From contig SCRD01000017.1 in assembly GCA_004298155.1 (NCBI GenBank), forward strand, positions 372,001 to 436,000: 64,000 nucleotides of DNA, in the 5' to 3' direction. Below the pieces are notes generated by a model, which was not told the origin of the DNA, searched no databases, and saw only the letters and a list, made by a program, of their open reading frames with translations. The stretch is from Acidobacteriota bacterium. Lineage in GTDB: Bacteria; Acidobacteriota; Terriglobia; UBA7540. This document shows positions 36,434 to 44,360 of the stretch, piece after piece; the first letter of the stretch is position 1; every line of letters starts with the position of its first letter. The position numbers and the translations under genes are program-made.

Positions 36434-36922
36434 ATGTCCAACGCGTTAGGAATTCACAAGGATCTCACGAAGTTGGTTCAGCCTCTCAAAGTGGATGCTG
36501 ATCCGGCGGCGGGTTACTCTGCCGGTGCAGCTCAGGCACAGGGCGGTATTCAGAAACTTGGCTATGACGGTCAACCTGCGAAAGGAGGAATCGCCCCGGT
36601 CGTTGTACACAATGGCCTGATTTACGTGGCGGGCCAGGGCGCCAATGAACATCAAGAGGAGGCGACTCTGGACATTACAACCCATGTTCAAAAGGCCATG
36701 GACAACGTGAAGAAGCTGGTGGAGGTGGCCGGGGGAGATATGGACCACGTTCTGCAGTTGACGGTCTATCTGGCGACCTTGGAATTCTACGACGCCATGA
36801 ATAAGGCCTACCGACCGTATTTTCCGAACGGCGGTCCGGCGCGTTGCACGGTTTCAGTGGCTGGAATTCCCGGGAGATCGCTGATTGAAATAAGCTGCAT
36901 TGCGGCAGTCGTCCGCCAATAA
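36434..36922 (+). CDS. RidA-family imine deaminase, no export signal
   Basis: About 162 residues from the ATG at 36434, eight bases after GAGGAGAG. No leader, so cytoplasmic. The first 55 residues are an unusual N-terminal extension. RidA motifs: VVVHNGLIYVAGQGAN, VLQLTVYLATLEFYDAMN, NGGPARCTVSVAGIPG with the carboxylate-binding Arg, and LIEISCIAAV with the Glu. The next RidA gene starts 32 bases later and their C-terminal halves are closely similar, pointing to tandem duplication followed by acquisition of a leader. Confidence 0.9.
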   Translation: MSNALGIHKDLTKLVQPLKVDADPAAGYSAGAAQAQGGIQKLGYDGQPAKGGIAPVVVHNGLIYVAGQGANEHQEEATLDITTHVQKAMDNVKKLVEVAGGDMDHVLQLTVYLATLEFYDAMNKAYRPYFPNGGPARCTVSVAGIPGRSLIEISCIAAVVRQ

Positions 36923-36954
36923 GGATGAAAATTACTGACGAACAGGAGGAGACG

Positions 36955-37407
36955 ATGGACATAAATCGGAATGAGAAACGGCGAACGTTCCTGGCAAATC
37001 TGGCGGCGGTTGCAGCGTCGATCTGGGGTGCGCCCAGATTGCTTGCGCAAGCTGCCACTCCACAGGCAAGCCCGAGACGCCACGGTCCGATGGTGCATAA
37101 CGGGCTGATTTACATTTCGGGGCAGGGAGCGAATGACAGCGGGGCCGTGCAGGGTGCCACGATTGAAGATCACACCCGAAAGGTGATGGAGAACATCAAG
37201 CGCGTCGTGGAAGAGGGTGGCGGAACCATGGATAGCATTCTGCAATTAAACGTTTATCTGGCCACGCTGGAACATTACGAAGCGATGAACAAAATTTACT
37301 ATTCATACTTTCCCAATGGTGGACCGGCGCGATGCACCGTTGCGGTAGCCGGGATTCCAGGCCGTTCGCTGCTTGAGATTAACGGGATTGCAGCGGTGGT
37401 GAAGTAA
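36955..37407 (+). CDS. Tat-exported RidA-family protein
   Basis: About 150 residues from the ATG at 36955, five bases after AGGAGGAG... the frame extends ten codons upstream without a ribosome site. Twin-arginine leader: NEKRRTFLANLAAVAASIWG. RidA core: MVHNGLIYISGQGAN, ILQLNVYLATLEHYEAMN, NGGPARCTVAVAGIPG, LLEINGIAAV. It is the extracytoplasmic partner of the cytoplasmic RidA just before it and is followed 48 bases on by the Tat-exported DapA-like aldolase, so all three are probably one operon. Confidence 0.9.
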   Translation: MDINRNEKRRTFLANLAAVAASIWGAPRLLAQAATPQASPRRHGPMVHNGLIYISGQGANDSGAVQGATIEDHTRKVMENIKRVVEEGGGTMDSILQLNVYLATLEHYEAMNKIYYSYFPNGGPARCTVAVAGIPGRSLLEINGIAAVVK

Positions 37408-37455
37408 GAGGCAGATCGCGGTTGTGGCAAAGATTACTCCGAAGGGAGGGCTCAC

Positions 37456-38553
37456 GTGGCCATTAATATCAACCGTCGTGAGTTTGTGGGACGTATTGCG
37501 GGGACGGCTTTGGCACTGCCACTTCTCCCACAGACAGGTTCTGTGAGCCCATACACCGCCCCTGCGGATGCGGAGAAGGGCTTCCACGGCATCTTTGCCA
37601 TCCTTGAGACTCCTTTTACTCAAAGTAACGCAATTGATGAGGAAGACCTGGCACGCGAAGTGGACTTCTGCCTGCGATGTGGCGCCCACGGACTCGTGTG
37701 GCCACAACTGGCTGCGGAATTCTTCCTGCTTTCAGAAGAAGAACGCATGCGCGGGGCAGAAGTGATCATCCGGACTGCGGCTCGCCGACGGCCAGTGGTG
37801 ATCGGTGTACAGGAGCCTTACAAAGGTATTGCTGTCAATCTGGCGCGTCACGCTGAGAACAAAGGCGCCGATGCCATCATTGCCATTCCGCCGTTTGTTG
37901 GAGGTGCGGGACTGGAAATAGCGGCCGACTACTATCGCTCCCTGGCACAGGCAGTCCGGCTGCCGATCTTTGTACAGAACAGCGGCAGTCCCTGGGGGCC
38001 GGGTATGTCCACGGAATTCATCATTCAGCAGGCCAGAGAGTTTCCCCAACTTGCTTACATCAAAGAGGAAGTGAGCCCTGTGCCACATCGGCTCGAGGCC
38101 TATGTGAAGTCAGGAGCAATGAAGGGAATCTTTTCCGGCAGCGCCGGCATGAACTTGCTCAATGAAATGTCACGCGGATCGTCAGGTACCATGCCTGCGT
38201 GTAGCTTTATCGACATCAACGCGCAGATTTATGACCTCGGGGCGGTGGGAAAGGCAAAAGAGGCCTATGAGCTGTTTGCAAAGCTGCTCCCAATGATCAA
38301 CCTGGAGCACACGTACGGGATGGTTTTTGCCAAGTCAGTTCTGGTTCGGCGAGGCGTTTTCAAGACGGCAAGAATGCGCCACAGCACAGGCCTGAAATTA
38401 GACCACTATGACGAAAAGGAGCTCGACTTCTGGTGGCGACGCTTGCAACCGTATTTCAGGGCCTATCGACGATGCACTCTTCAGGCGGATTTGCGCGCCG
38501 CAGTCAGGACCTCCCGCAGCCGTTTGCCAACGATGAGGTCTTCTCCTCGCTGA
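37456..38553 (+). CDS. Tat-exported DapA/NanA-family aldolase
   Basis: About 365 residues from a GTG at 37456, with GGGAGGG upstream. Leader: INRREFVGRIAGTALALPLL. The TIM barrel keeps the Schiff-base Lys203 (QLAYIKEEV), but the motif that usually reads GTTGE is PQLAAEF and the usual catalytic Tyr of YN-P is replaced (FVQNSGSPWG), so it is not a normal dihydrodipicolinate synthase. Relatives cleave 2-keto-3-deoxy acids or sialic acid. The last 24 residues (after YFRAYRR) are encoded opposite the end of the convergent SelA-like gene: the two overlap by 73 bases, and this tail may be a run-on caused by loss of an earlier stop. Confidence 0.82.
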   Translation: MAININRREFVGRIAGTALALPLLPQTGSVSPYTAPADAEKGFHGIFAILETPFTQSNAIDEEDLAREVDFCLRCGAHGLVWPQLAAEFFLLSEEERMRGAEVIIRTAARRRPVVIGVQEPYKGIAVNLARHAENKGADAIIAIPPFVGGAGLEIAADYYRSLAQAVRLPIFVQNSGSPWGPGMSTEFIIQQAREFPQLAYIKEEVSPVPHRLEAYVKSGAMKGIFSGSAGMNLLNEMSRGSSGTMPACSFIDINAQIYDLGAVGKAKEAYELFAKLLPMINLEHTYGMVFAKSVLVRRGVFKTARMRHSTGLKLDHYDEKELDFWWRRLQPYFRAYRRCTLQADLRAAVRTSRSRLPTMRSSPR

Positions 38554-39761
38554 AGGCTCATTGAAATAATCTCGAGGTGGTTTTCAGCGCCGGGCTCCGT
38601 GAAGTTCTTATTAAGCCGGGCCAGCACTCCGCTCGGATTACTGGCCGTCAGGACTTCAATTCTGGGCTCTCCTTCGCTTAGTTTTTTCGCGCAGTCCTGC
38701 ACACTGAATTTCCAGGTTTCCTGGTCCCACGTGACTCTCAGGGTGGGATAGCGGTTACCGCCCTTGGGCACGTAGATAGTGGTCTTGACGCCGGGCACGG
38801 TCTCTATCAACTTGGCAATCCTTTTGACCCGGGCGTCCCACTGCCGATAGAGGATGTCAGTATCCAATTTTGTCCACGCCTCCACGGCCGCCAGGCAGCC
38901 CATGATTTCTTCCTTCCCCACCTTCATGGGCCGGCACACGGCTCCTTCCCACGGGTTCGTGTTGGCCAGCGCTGCCTCAATCAAATCTTTCCGCCCGATC
39001 AGCAGCCCGGAACATTGCGGGCCGAGCAGGCCCTTGCCGCCGCTGAAGCAATAGAGATCGCAGCCCATCTGGGAATAAAGCTTCAAATTCGAGATAGGCG
39101 GAATGCCGGCGGCATCGTCCAGTAGCAGAGGCACACCAGCCCGCTTGGTGATTTCCAATGCTTTCTTCAGTTCGTCGCCCAAAGCAGTTGTGTAAACCAT
39201 GGCTGTCATGTTGTTCATCGCGTTCTGCAGCTCTTCATGGGAATGGGCAACCACCAGCTTGCCACCCGCCAGCCGAATTGCACTGTCGAAAGCAGTGCGG
39301 CCGCCGAACATGATGACCTGATCTTTCATGCCCGTCGTGTCAGGCAGTTGCCAGATCTTTTGCGGGTCAGTTCCGGCAATGCAGCCAGCTGTAGCCGAAG
39401 CCATGGCGCCGGCAGCGCCTGAAGTGACCATGCCGGATTCCGCACCTGAGAGCTCCGCCAGCCGTCGGCCCACTGCATGCTGGAGCTCAACGATATCGAC
39501 AAAATGCTTTGCTGCCTCCAACTGGGCTTGTTTCACCTCGGGGAGTTCCAGGCTGGCGCTGAGATAGGTCCATGTACCGCGCGCGTTGATAAGAGTTCGG
39601 ACACCAAGGTCTTGGTAAGTCGGTATCCGGTTTCCCGTTAATTTTCTGATGCCGGTCTGTGTCTTGCCAAACACATCCTGGGCTGCGATCTGCCCAAACA
39701 AGGGCAACGCTACCGCCCACTTGACGAATGTTCGCCGGTCAGACGATAACTTCGGGGCCAT
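38481..39761 (-). CDS. Tat-exported SelA/DgaE-like PLP-dependent enzyme, intact copy
   Basis: About 426 residues from the ATG at 39761, eight bases after GGAGG; two other in-frame ATGs lie just upstream and overlap that site. Leader: SDRRTFVKWAVALPLFG. Fold-type I features: SGAAGAMASATAG (phosphate cup), PLLLDDAAGIPP with Asp216, and CFSGGKGLLG with the PLP Lys243. COG1921 includes SelA and the ammonia-lyase DgaE, which turns D-glucosaminate-6-phosphate into a keto-deoxy acid. An exported protein cannot act on charged tRNA, so the lyase-type role is favoured. Export of a PLP enzyme fits Tat, which moves folded, cofactor-loaded proteins. It faces a Tat RidA and a Tat aldolase that could process its products. 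Confidence 0.85.
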   Translation of the reverse strand: MAPKLSSDRRTFVKWAVALPLFGQIAAQDVFGKTQTGIRKLTGNRIPTYQDLGVRTLINARGTWTYLSASLELPEVKQAQLEAAKHFVDIVELQHAVGRRLAELSGAESGMVTSGAAGAMASATAGCIAGTDPQKIWQLPDTTGMKDQVIMFGGRTAFDSAIRLAGGKLVVAHSHEELQNAMNNMTAMVYTTALGDELKKALEITKRAGVPLLLDDAAGIPPISNLKLYSQMGCDLYCFSGGKGLLGPQCSGLLIGRKDLIEAALANTNPWEGAVCRPMKVGKEEIMGCLAAVEAWTKLDTDILYRQWDARVKRIAKLIETVPGVKTTIYVPKGGNRYPTLRVTWDQETWKFSVQDCAKKLSEGEPRIEVLTASNPSGVLARLNKNFTEPGAENHLEIISMSLQRGEDLIVGKRLREVLTAARKSA

Positions 39762-39933
39762 CTGCATGACCTCCATGGAACGCTAAGTTTGTGCTTTGTA
39801 GCCTGTGCTTCAGGCTGTTCAATACGACCTCACTATCTTACCATCCATAGAGCATAAACAGCGTGGGTTTGCGGTTATTTCCTCCCGGAAAGTCATGCAA
39901 AATCACGCGTTGCCAGCGAGCTTCAATCCACGG

Positions 39934-41304
39934 TCAACTCCACAAGCGGTCCCAGGATCGCTCCTCGTTCCACTGGGTCGTGGGCTCGAAGAAGCCTGTG
40001 CCGGGTTTCAGGTGTTGTCGAACGGCATCCTCGTTGAGGGTCACGCCAAGGCCGGGCCGGTCCGGAACAGTGATATAGCCTCTGTGAATAATGGGCTTGT
40101 CGATACCTTCGACAAGATCCTGCCACCACGGAACATCGAGCGAATGATTTTCCATTGCGAGGAAGTTCCGTGTGGCAGCCGCGCAGTGGACGCTGGCCAA
40201 ACACGCAATGGGCGTTCCCGCCATATGCATAGCCATCGGAACACCATATCTGAAAGCCATGTCGCCGATTCGGTGGGTCCGGAGGATTCCACCTGACGAC
40301 GAGAGGTCGGGATGAATTTTATCCACAGCATGGTTTACGCAAAGGGTTTCAAAATCTTCCTCGCGGTAGATGTCTTCGCCTGTGAGCGTCGGGGTTGGGC
40401 TTTCATCGGTAATGCGCTTTAGCAGATCGGTGTAAAACCAGGGGATTACATCTTCAATCCATGAAAGGTTGAACTTCTCATAAGCCTGGCCCAGGCGAAT
40501 GCAAGACTTGACCCCGATGTGGCCCAGGTGGTCCATTGATAGCGGAATCTCCATGCCCACGGCCTCGCGCACCGCCGCCACAAATTCGCTCAATTTTTCA
40601 ATACCTTTGTCGGTCACTTCTGTTGCGACGAAGGGATGCGGCTGGGAATTTTCCTCCCAACTGCTCAGCCCGGAAGGCCGCGTCACTGTACCGGGAATAT
40701 CTTCTACGAGGTTGATCCCAAGGTCCATCTTTAACCACGTCAGACCCATCTCGTCCTTACGGGCCTTCATCCGCTGGGCGTAGATTTTAGGATCCTTGGA
40801 TTCGGTGGTGTCGGCATAGATCCTGATTTCGTCGCGCCATTTGCCCCCCAGCATCTGGTAGATGGGAACGTTATAAACCTTCCCTGCAATGTCCCAAAGT
40901 GCCATCTCGATTGAGACTACTCCACCGGCCTGGCGGGCATCGCCACCGAATTGCTGGATCTTCTGGAACAGATAGTCAAGGCGAAGAGGGTCCTCGCCGA
41001 GGATGCGGCTCTTAAGCATCAGCGCATAGGTTGCGCTGGCTCCGTCGCGTACTTCGCCCAGCCCGTAGACGCCCTGGTTGGTGTCAATCCGTATGATGGG
41101 GCAGGGGCTTGGGCCGGGTTTCACGACGGTTGCGACGCGAAGGTCTGTGATCTTCAGGCTTGATGGACTTGAATTTGTCTTAACGTTCTGCTGAATCTGT
41201 GCTTCTGCTCCTGCTTCCGAACCCAGAAGCGCGCCGCCGAGCATCGCTGCCGAGGTCTTCAGAACTCCTCGCCGGTTAATCCTCATAGCATCGTCTTTGA
41301 ACAT
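39934..41304 (-). CDS. Tat-exported mandelate racemase/muconate lactonising enzyme-family dehydratase
   Basis: About 456 residues from the ATG at 41304, nine bases after GAGGAGGTG. Leader: INRRGVLKTSAAMLGGALLG. The enolase-superfamily barrel has WLKMDLG (Lys192-Asp194), metal ligands Asp258 (LSMDHLGH), Glu284 (WIEDVIPW) and Glu310 (LTGEDIY), and His360 (MHMAGTP), an arrangement near sugar-acid dehydratases of the mannonate/galactonate type. The long loop SSWEENSQPHPFVA is an insertion. It lies between UxuA-like and SelA-like genes on the same strand (gaps of 94 and 172 bases). Confidence 0.87.
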   Translation of the reverse strand: MFKDDAMRINRRGVLKTSAAMLGGALLGSEAGAEAQIQQNVKTNSSPSSLKITDLRVATVVKPGPSPCPIIRIDTNQGVYGLGEVRDGASATYALMLKSRILGEDPLRLDYLFQKIQQFGGDARQAGGVVSIEMALWDIAGKVYNVPIYQMLGGKWRDEIRIYADTTESKDPKIYAQRMKARKDEMGLTWLKMDLGINLVEDIPGTVTRPSGLSSWEENSQPHPFVATEVTDKGIEKLSEFVAAVREAVGMEIPLSMDHLGHIGVKSCIRLGQAYEKFNLSWIEDVIPWFYTDLLKRITDESPTPTLTGEDIYREEDFETLCVNHAVDKIHPDLSSSGGILRTHRIGDMAFRYGVPMAMHMAGTPIACLASVHCAAATRNFLAMENHSLDVPWWQDLVEGIDKPIIHRGYITVPDRPGLGVTLNEDAVRQHLKPGTGFFEPTTQWNEERSWDRLWS

Positions 41305-41398
41305 CGTTCCATCACCTCCTCGTTTCTTTGGCCGCACGGCCGCGCCATATATTTCCGTTCACTTGACACGCGATTCGAGCGCCTGGCGCCTACATTCG

Positions 41399-42502
41399 CT
41401 AAACGTAAGGAATGTTGCGGCTATCCAGAATTCCTTTGATATAGCCCACACCAAAAATCTTGCCCAAAACGCCGTAACCGGGATGGACATTGACCTCCCC
41501 ATCGAGAATCGGGTCGTGGTCCGGACGTAGTGGGACGTGCACACGGCTGTCATGGAGCGCCTGGTAAACCTTACCGAAATCGATAGCGCCGTCGTCCTGA
41601 AAGGTCTCCACAAAATTGTCCCGAGTGCCGCGCAGATTGCGCGAGTGAATGTAGAAGATCTTCTTCTCTTGGCCGAACTCTTTCGCCACGGCCTCGAGGT
41701 TTGCACCCATCAAATAGTAGACAGAAATTTCAAACGTCACGCCGTTTACGGGGCTTGGCGCAATTCTCATCACGCGTCGATAGGCCTCAGGGCTGATGAT
41801 GATGCGGGCAATGCCGCGCAGTTCGGGCACTGGCGGATCGTCAGGGTGCAGGGCCATCTTCACATTTGCCTTTTCTGCTTCAGGGATAACTGCTTTCAGA
41901 AAATAGGCGATGTTGTCCCACATCTTTTCTTTGTCGATCCGGCCCCACCTTGTAAGTCCCTGTGGAACTTCACTCGTGCTAAACGAAACGGAACTGCAGC
42001 CACCGCGTCCCGGGATATGCATCCGGGTGCGATACCAGTCGATGCCTGCCATAAAGTCATAGCAAATCATGGGAATACCGGCCTTGCCGATCGCGTGCAC
42101 CGCCGCGATATAGTTATCAATTTCCTCGTCGCGGCCCGGTAACCCGAGTTTGATTTTCTCCGCCGGAACCGGATGGCTCTCAATGCCTGCAATGGTGAGA
42201 CCAACCGCTTCATAGTCGGCCTTGATTTTCGCAACTGTGTCCACGTATCGGGAGCGCGGAACACGACTGAGTGCAGACGCTGTTCCTGCAATCGCATGAG
42301 TGACGCCGATCTGCTTTGAAAGTTTCACGCGATGCAGGTCGTCGATGCCCCACACCAGGCAGATCTTGAACTTGTTATCTTCCGGGCTTGTGCTGCTCCT
42401 TGCCGCGGAGGCCGGAGCACCTGTGGCGGCCGAAGGAATAACAGTCGCGGCGAGGGTTGCGAACACACCCTGCATGCATTCTCGCCGATTGAGTCTGGAC
42501 AT
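41399..42502 (-). CDS. Tat-exported UxuA-like mannonate dehydratase family protein
   Basis: About 367 residues. Leader: LNRRECMQGVFATLAATVIP. The UxuA hallmarks are MALHPDDPPVPELRG, IHSRNLRGTRDNFVETFQDD and VPLRPDHDPIL, holding the metal-binding His and Asp residues. Cytoplasmic UxuA dehydrates D-mannonate to 2-keto-3-deoxygluconate in hexuronate breakdown; here the enzyme is predicted to be exported, which is unusual for that role. First gene of a minus-strand run of three; a perfect palindrome lies 50 bases upstream of its ATG. Confidence 0.87.
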   Translation of the reverse strand: MSRLNRRECMQGVFATLAATVIPSAATGAPASAARSSTSPEDNKFKICLVWGIDDLHRVKLSKQIGVTHAIAGTASALSRVPRSRYVDTVAKIKADYEAVGLTIAGIESHPVPAEKIKLGLPGRDEEIDNYIAAVHAIGKAGIPMICYDFMAGIDWYRTRMHIPGRGGCSSVSFSTSEVPQGLTRWGRIDKEKMWDNIAYFLKAVIPEAEKANVKMALHPDDPPVPELRGIARIIISPEAYRRVMRIAPSPVNGVTFEISVYYLMGANLEAVAKEFGQEKKIFYIHSRNLRGTRDNFVETFQDDGAIDFGKVYQALHDSRVHVPLRPDHDPILDGEVNVHPGYGVLGKIFGVGYIKGILDSRNIPYV

Positions 42503-42552
42503 GTGGTTACCTTTCTGAGGCCTCTTGCTTTAGGAAATTTCCAAATGACGGC

Positions 42553-42564
42553 ATCAATATTGAT
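42553..42564. promoter_or_regulatory. Perfect 12-bp palindrome, operator candidate in a divergent promoter region
   Basis: ATCAATATTGAT reads the same on both strands. It sits 50 bases before the UxuA-like start in the 392-base divergent gap 42503-42894, which otherwise holds no gene. It may control one or both directions. Confidence 0.4.
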
Positions 42565-42894
42565 CTTGAAAACTAATAGACCCGGACGGCAGTTTATCCG
42601 GAAAGAGGACCCGTCGCAAGCCAAGGTTCTGGGATCGGGGTACATCGGGAAAGCCCGGACGTGCGACTTTGGTTACAAGTCTCCGGTTGGATGTGGTACA
42701 GTTCCTCCCCTGGATATTAGACATCTGGAATTTGCGGTGCGGCTGAAGTGGTAACGGCCCGACCCTTTGCCCGATTTCACTCTGCGCTCGAGTGTTGGCG
42801 ACACAACCGCCACAACATGCGGCGCATGCCCGTTTGTGGCAGAGAATTTATTGGCAAGGTTTAACAAATTTACCTCTACCAGGGAGTGGCATTC

Positions 42895-44256
42895 ATGACG
42901 AGCCGACGAGGTCTGCAAATAGCATTCTTGATTGGAATCCTGATTGGCTTGGTCGCGTACGCGGCCGGGCAGCAGAAGCCCCGGTATGATCTGCTGCTGA
43001 AAGGCGGACATGTGATTGATCCCGCCAACCACATTGACGGTGTGATGGACGTGGCAGTCGTGGGCAGCAGGATTGCCGCCGTTGAGCCGGACATATCCGC
43101 TGCCGATGCGGGGAAGGTTGTCGATGTCCACGGTCTTTATGTGACGCCGGGGCTGATTGACATTCATGTACACATCGGCTATGGCGGCGTTCCGAACGAC
43201 TGGTACTCAGTAAGCGCGCGCTCGCAGACGCCACCGTTTGGATTTCCGCCCGACCTGATGCTGGCTTCAGGTGTGACCACTGCAGTGGACGCGGGAAGCT
43301 CCGGCGCAGCTACATTCTTGCGGGAAAAACAGATGGTAATGGAACATTCCCGCGTCCGCGTGCTGGCCTTTTTGAACATCGTCGAGGACGGAATGAATGG
43401 CGGGCTGGAGCAAACCGTGGACCAGATGGACCCGAAGGTCTGCGCGGAGACCGTCGAAAAAAACCGCGACGTGATTGTCGGAGTGAAGACGGCGCATTAC
43501 TGGACGGGCTTGCCATGGGACCCGGAGCACCAACCTTGGACGGCCGTGGATCGCGCGGAAGAGTGCGGGCAGATGGCAAATGTGCCGGTGATGGTTGACT
43601 TCTGGCCGCGCGCACCGTTGCGGTCGTATGCCGAACTGATCCTCAAGAAGATGCGCCCAGGCGACATCCACACGCACGTCTTCGCGCAGCAATTCCCGAT
43701 CATTCTGTCGAACGGCAAGCTGAATCCCATCATGGAAGAGGCCCGCAAGCGCGGAGTGATTTTTGATGTGGGACACGGCGGCGGCAGCTTCTGGTTCCGA
43801 AACGCCGTCCCCGCCGTCGAGAAGGGATTTTTGCCGGACTCGATCTCGACGGATCTGCACACGGAAAGCATGACCTGGAAGGCCGTCAGCATGGTGAACG
43901 TGATGTCGAAGTTTCTGGCCATGGGCGTTCCGCTCGCGACGGTGGTCCGCGAATCGACGGTGGACCCGGCGAAGGAAATCCACCGGCCGGAGCTGGGCAC
44001 GCTCTCGGTGGGGAGCGATGCGGACGTTGCCGTGCTCAAGGAACTGCATGGAGATTACAGCTATGCCGACGATGGCTATGCACGGCTGGACGGGAATGTA
44101 AAACTGATTGCCCTCATGACGGTGCGGGCCGGACGGATAGTATTTGATCCTTCAGGACTCAGCATGGTGGAATGGAGGAAGGCGCGGAAACAGTATTTCA
44201 CCCCGCCCGGTAAAGGCGGGCTGCATCCTTCCACGGCGGATGACTTTCCCCGGTAG
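42895..44256 (+). CDS. Exported amidohydrolase-superfamily metallohydrolase (dihydroorotase/deacetylase-like)
   Basis: About 453 residues from the ATG at 42895; AGGGAG lies nine bases upstream, while the in-frame GTG at 42886 overlaps it. Leader: IAFLIGILIGLVAYAAG. Metal-site motifs: IDIHVHIGY (HxH), VIVGVKTAHYW with a Lys that is probably carboxylated, HVFAQQ and STDLHTES with the catalytic Asp. Relatives include EF0837-type deacetylases and dihydroorotases. An exported N-acyl amino acid or sugar deacylase is plausible. First of five same-strand genes reaching 49.0 kb. Confidence 0.85.
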   Translation: MTSRRGLQIAFLIGILIGLVAYAAGQQKPRYDLLLKGGHVIDPANHIDGVMDVAVVGSRIAAVEPDISAADAGKVVDVHGLYVTPGLIDIHVHIGYGGVPNDWYSVSARSQTPPFGFPPDLMLASGVTTAVDAGSSGAATFLREKQMVMEHSRVRVLAFLNIVEDGMNGGLEQTVDQMDPKVCAETVEKNRDVIVGVKTAHYWTGLPWDPEHQPWTAVDRAEECGQMANVPVMVDFWPRAPLRSYAELILKKMRPGDIHTHVFAQQFPIILSNGKLNPIMEEARKRGVIFDVGHGGGSFWFRNAVPAVEKGFLPDSISTDLHTESMTWKAVSMVNVMSKFLAMGVPLATVVRESTVDPAKEIHRPELGTLSVGSDADVAVLKELHGDYSYADDGYARLDGNVKLIALMTVRAGRIVFDPSGLSMVEWRKARKQYFTPPGKGGLHPSTADDFPR

Positions 44257-44360
44257 CGGCAGATCACGGCACTCGGAAGGATCGAGGGGGGCGTCTCATT
44301 CCGTGCCTTTGGCCAGGACGGGCCTTTCATGAGCATCATCATATTGGACGCGGTGTGGAC

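Noticed and set aside
43267-44049. Open frame of 260 codons on the minus strand
   Set aside because: Antisense to the amidohydrolase metal-site region; no independent evidence.
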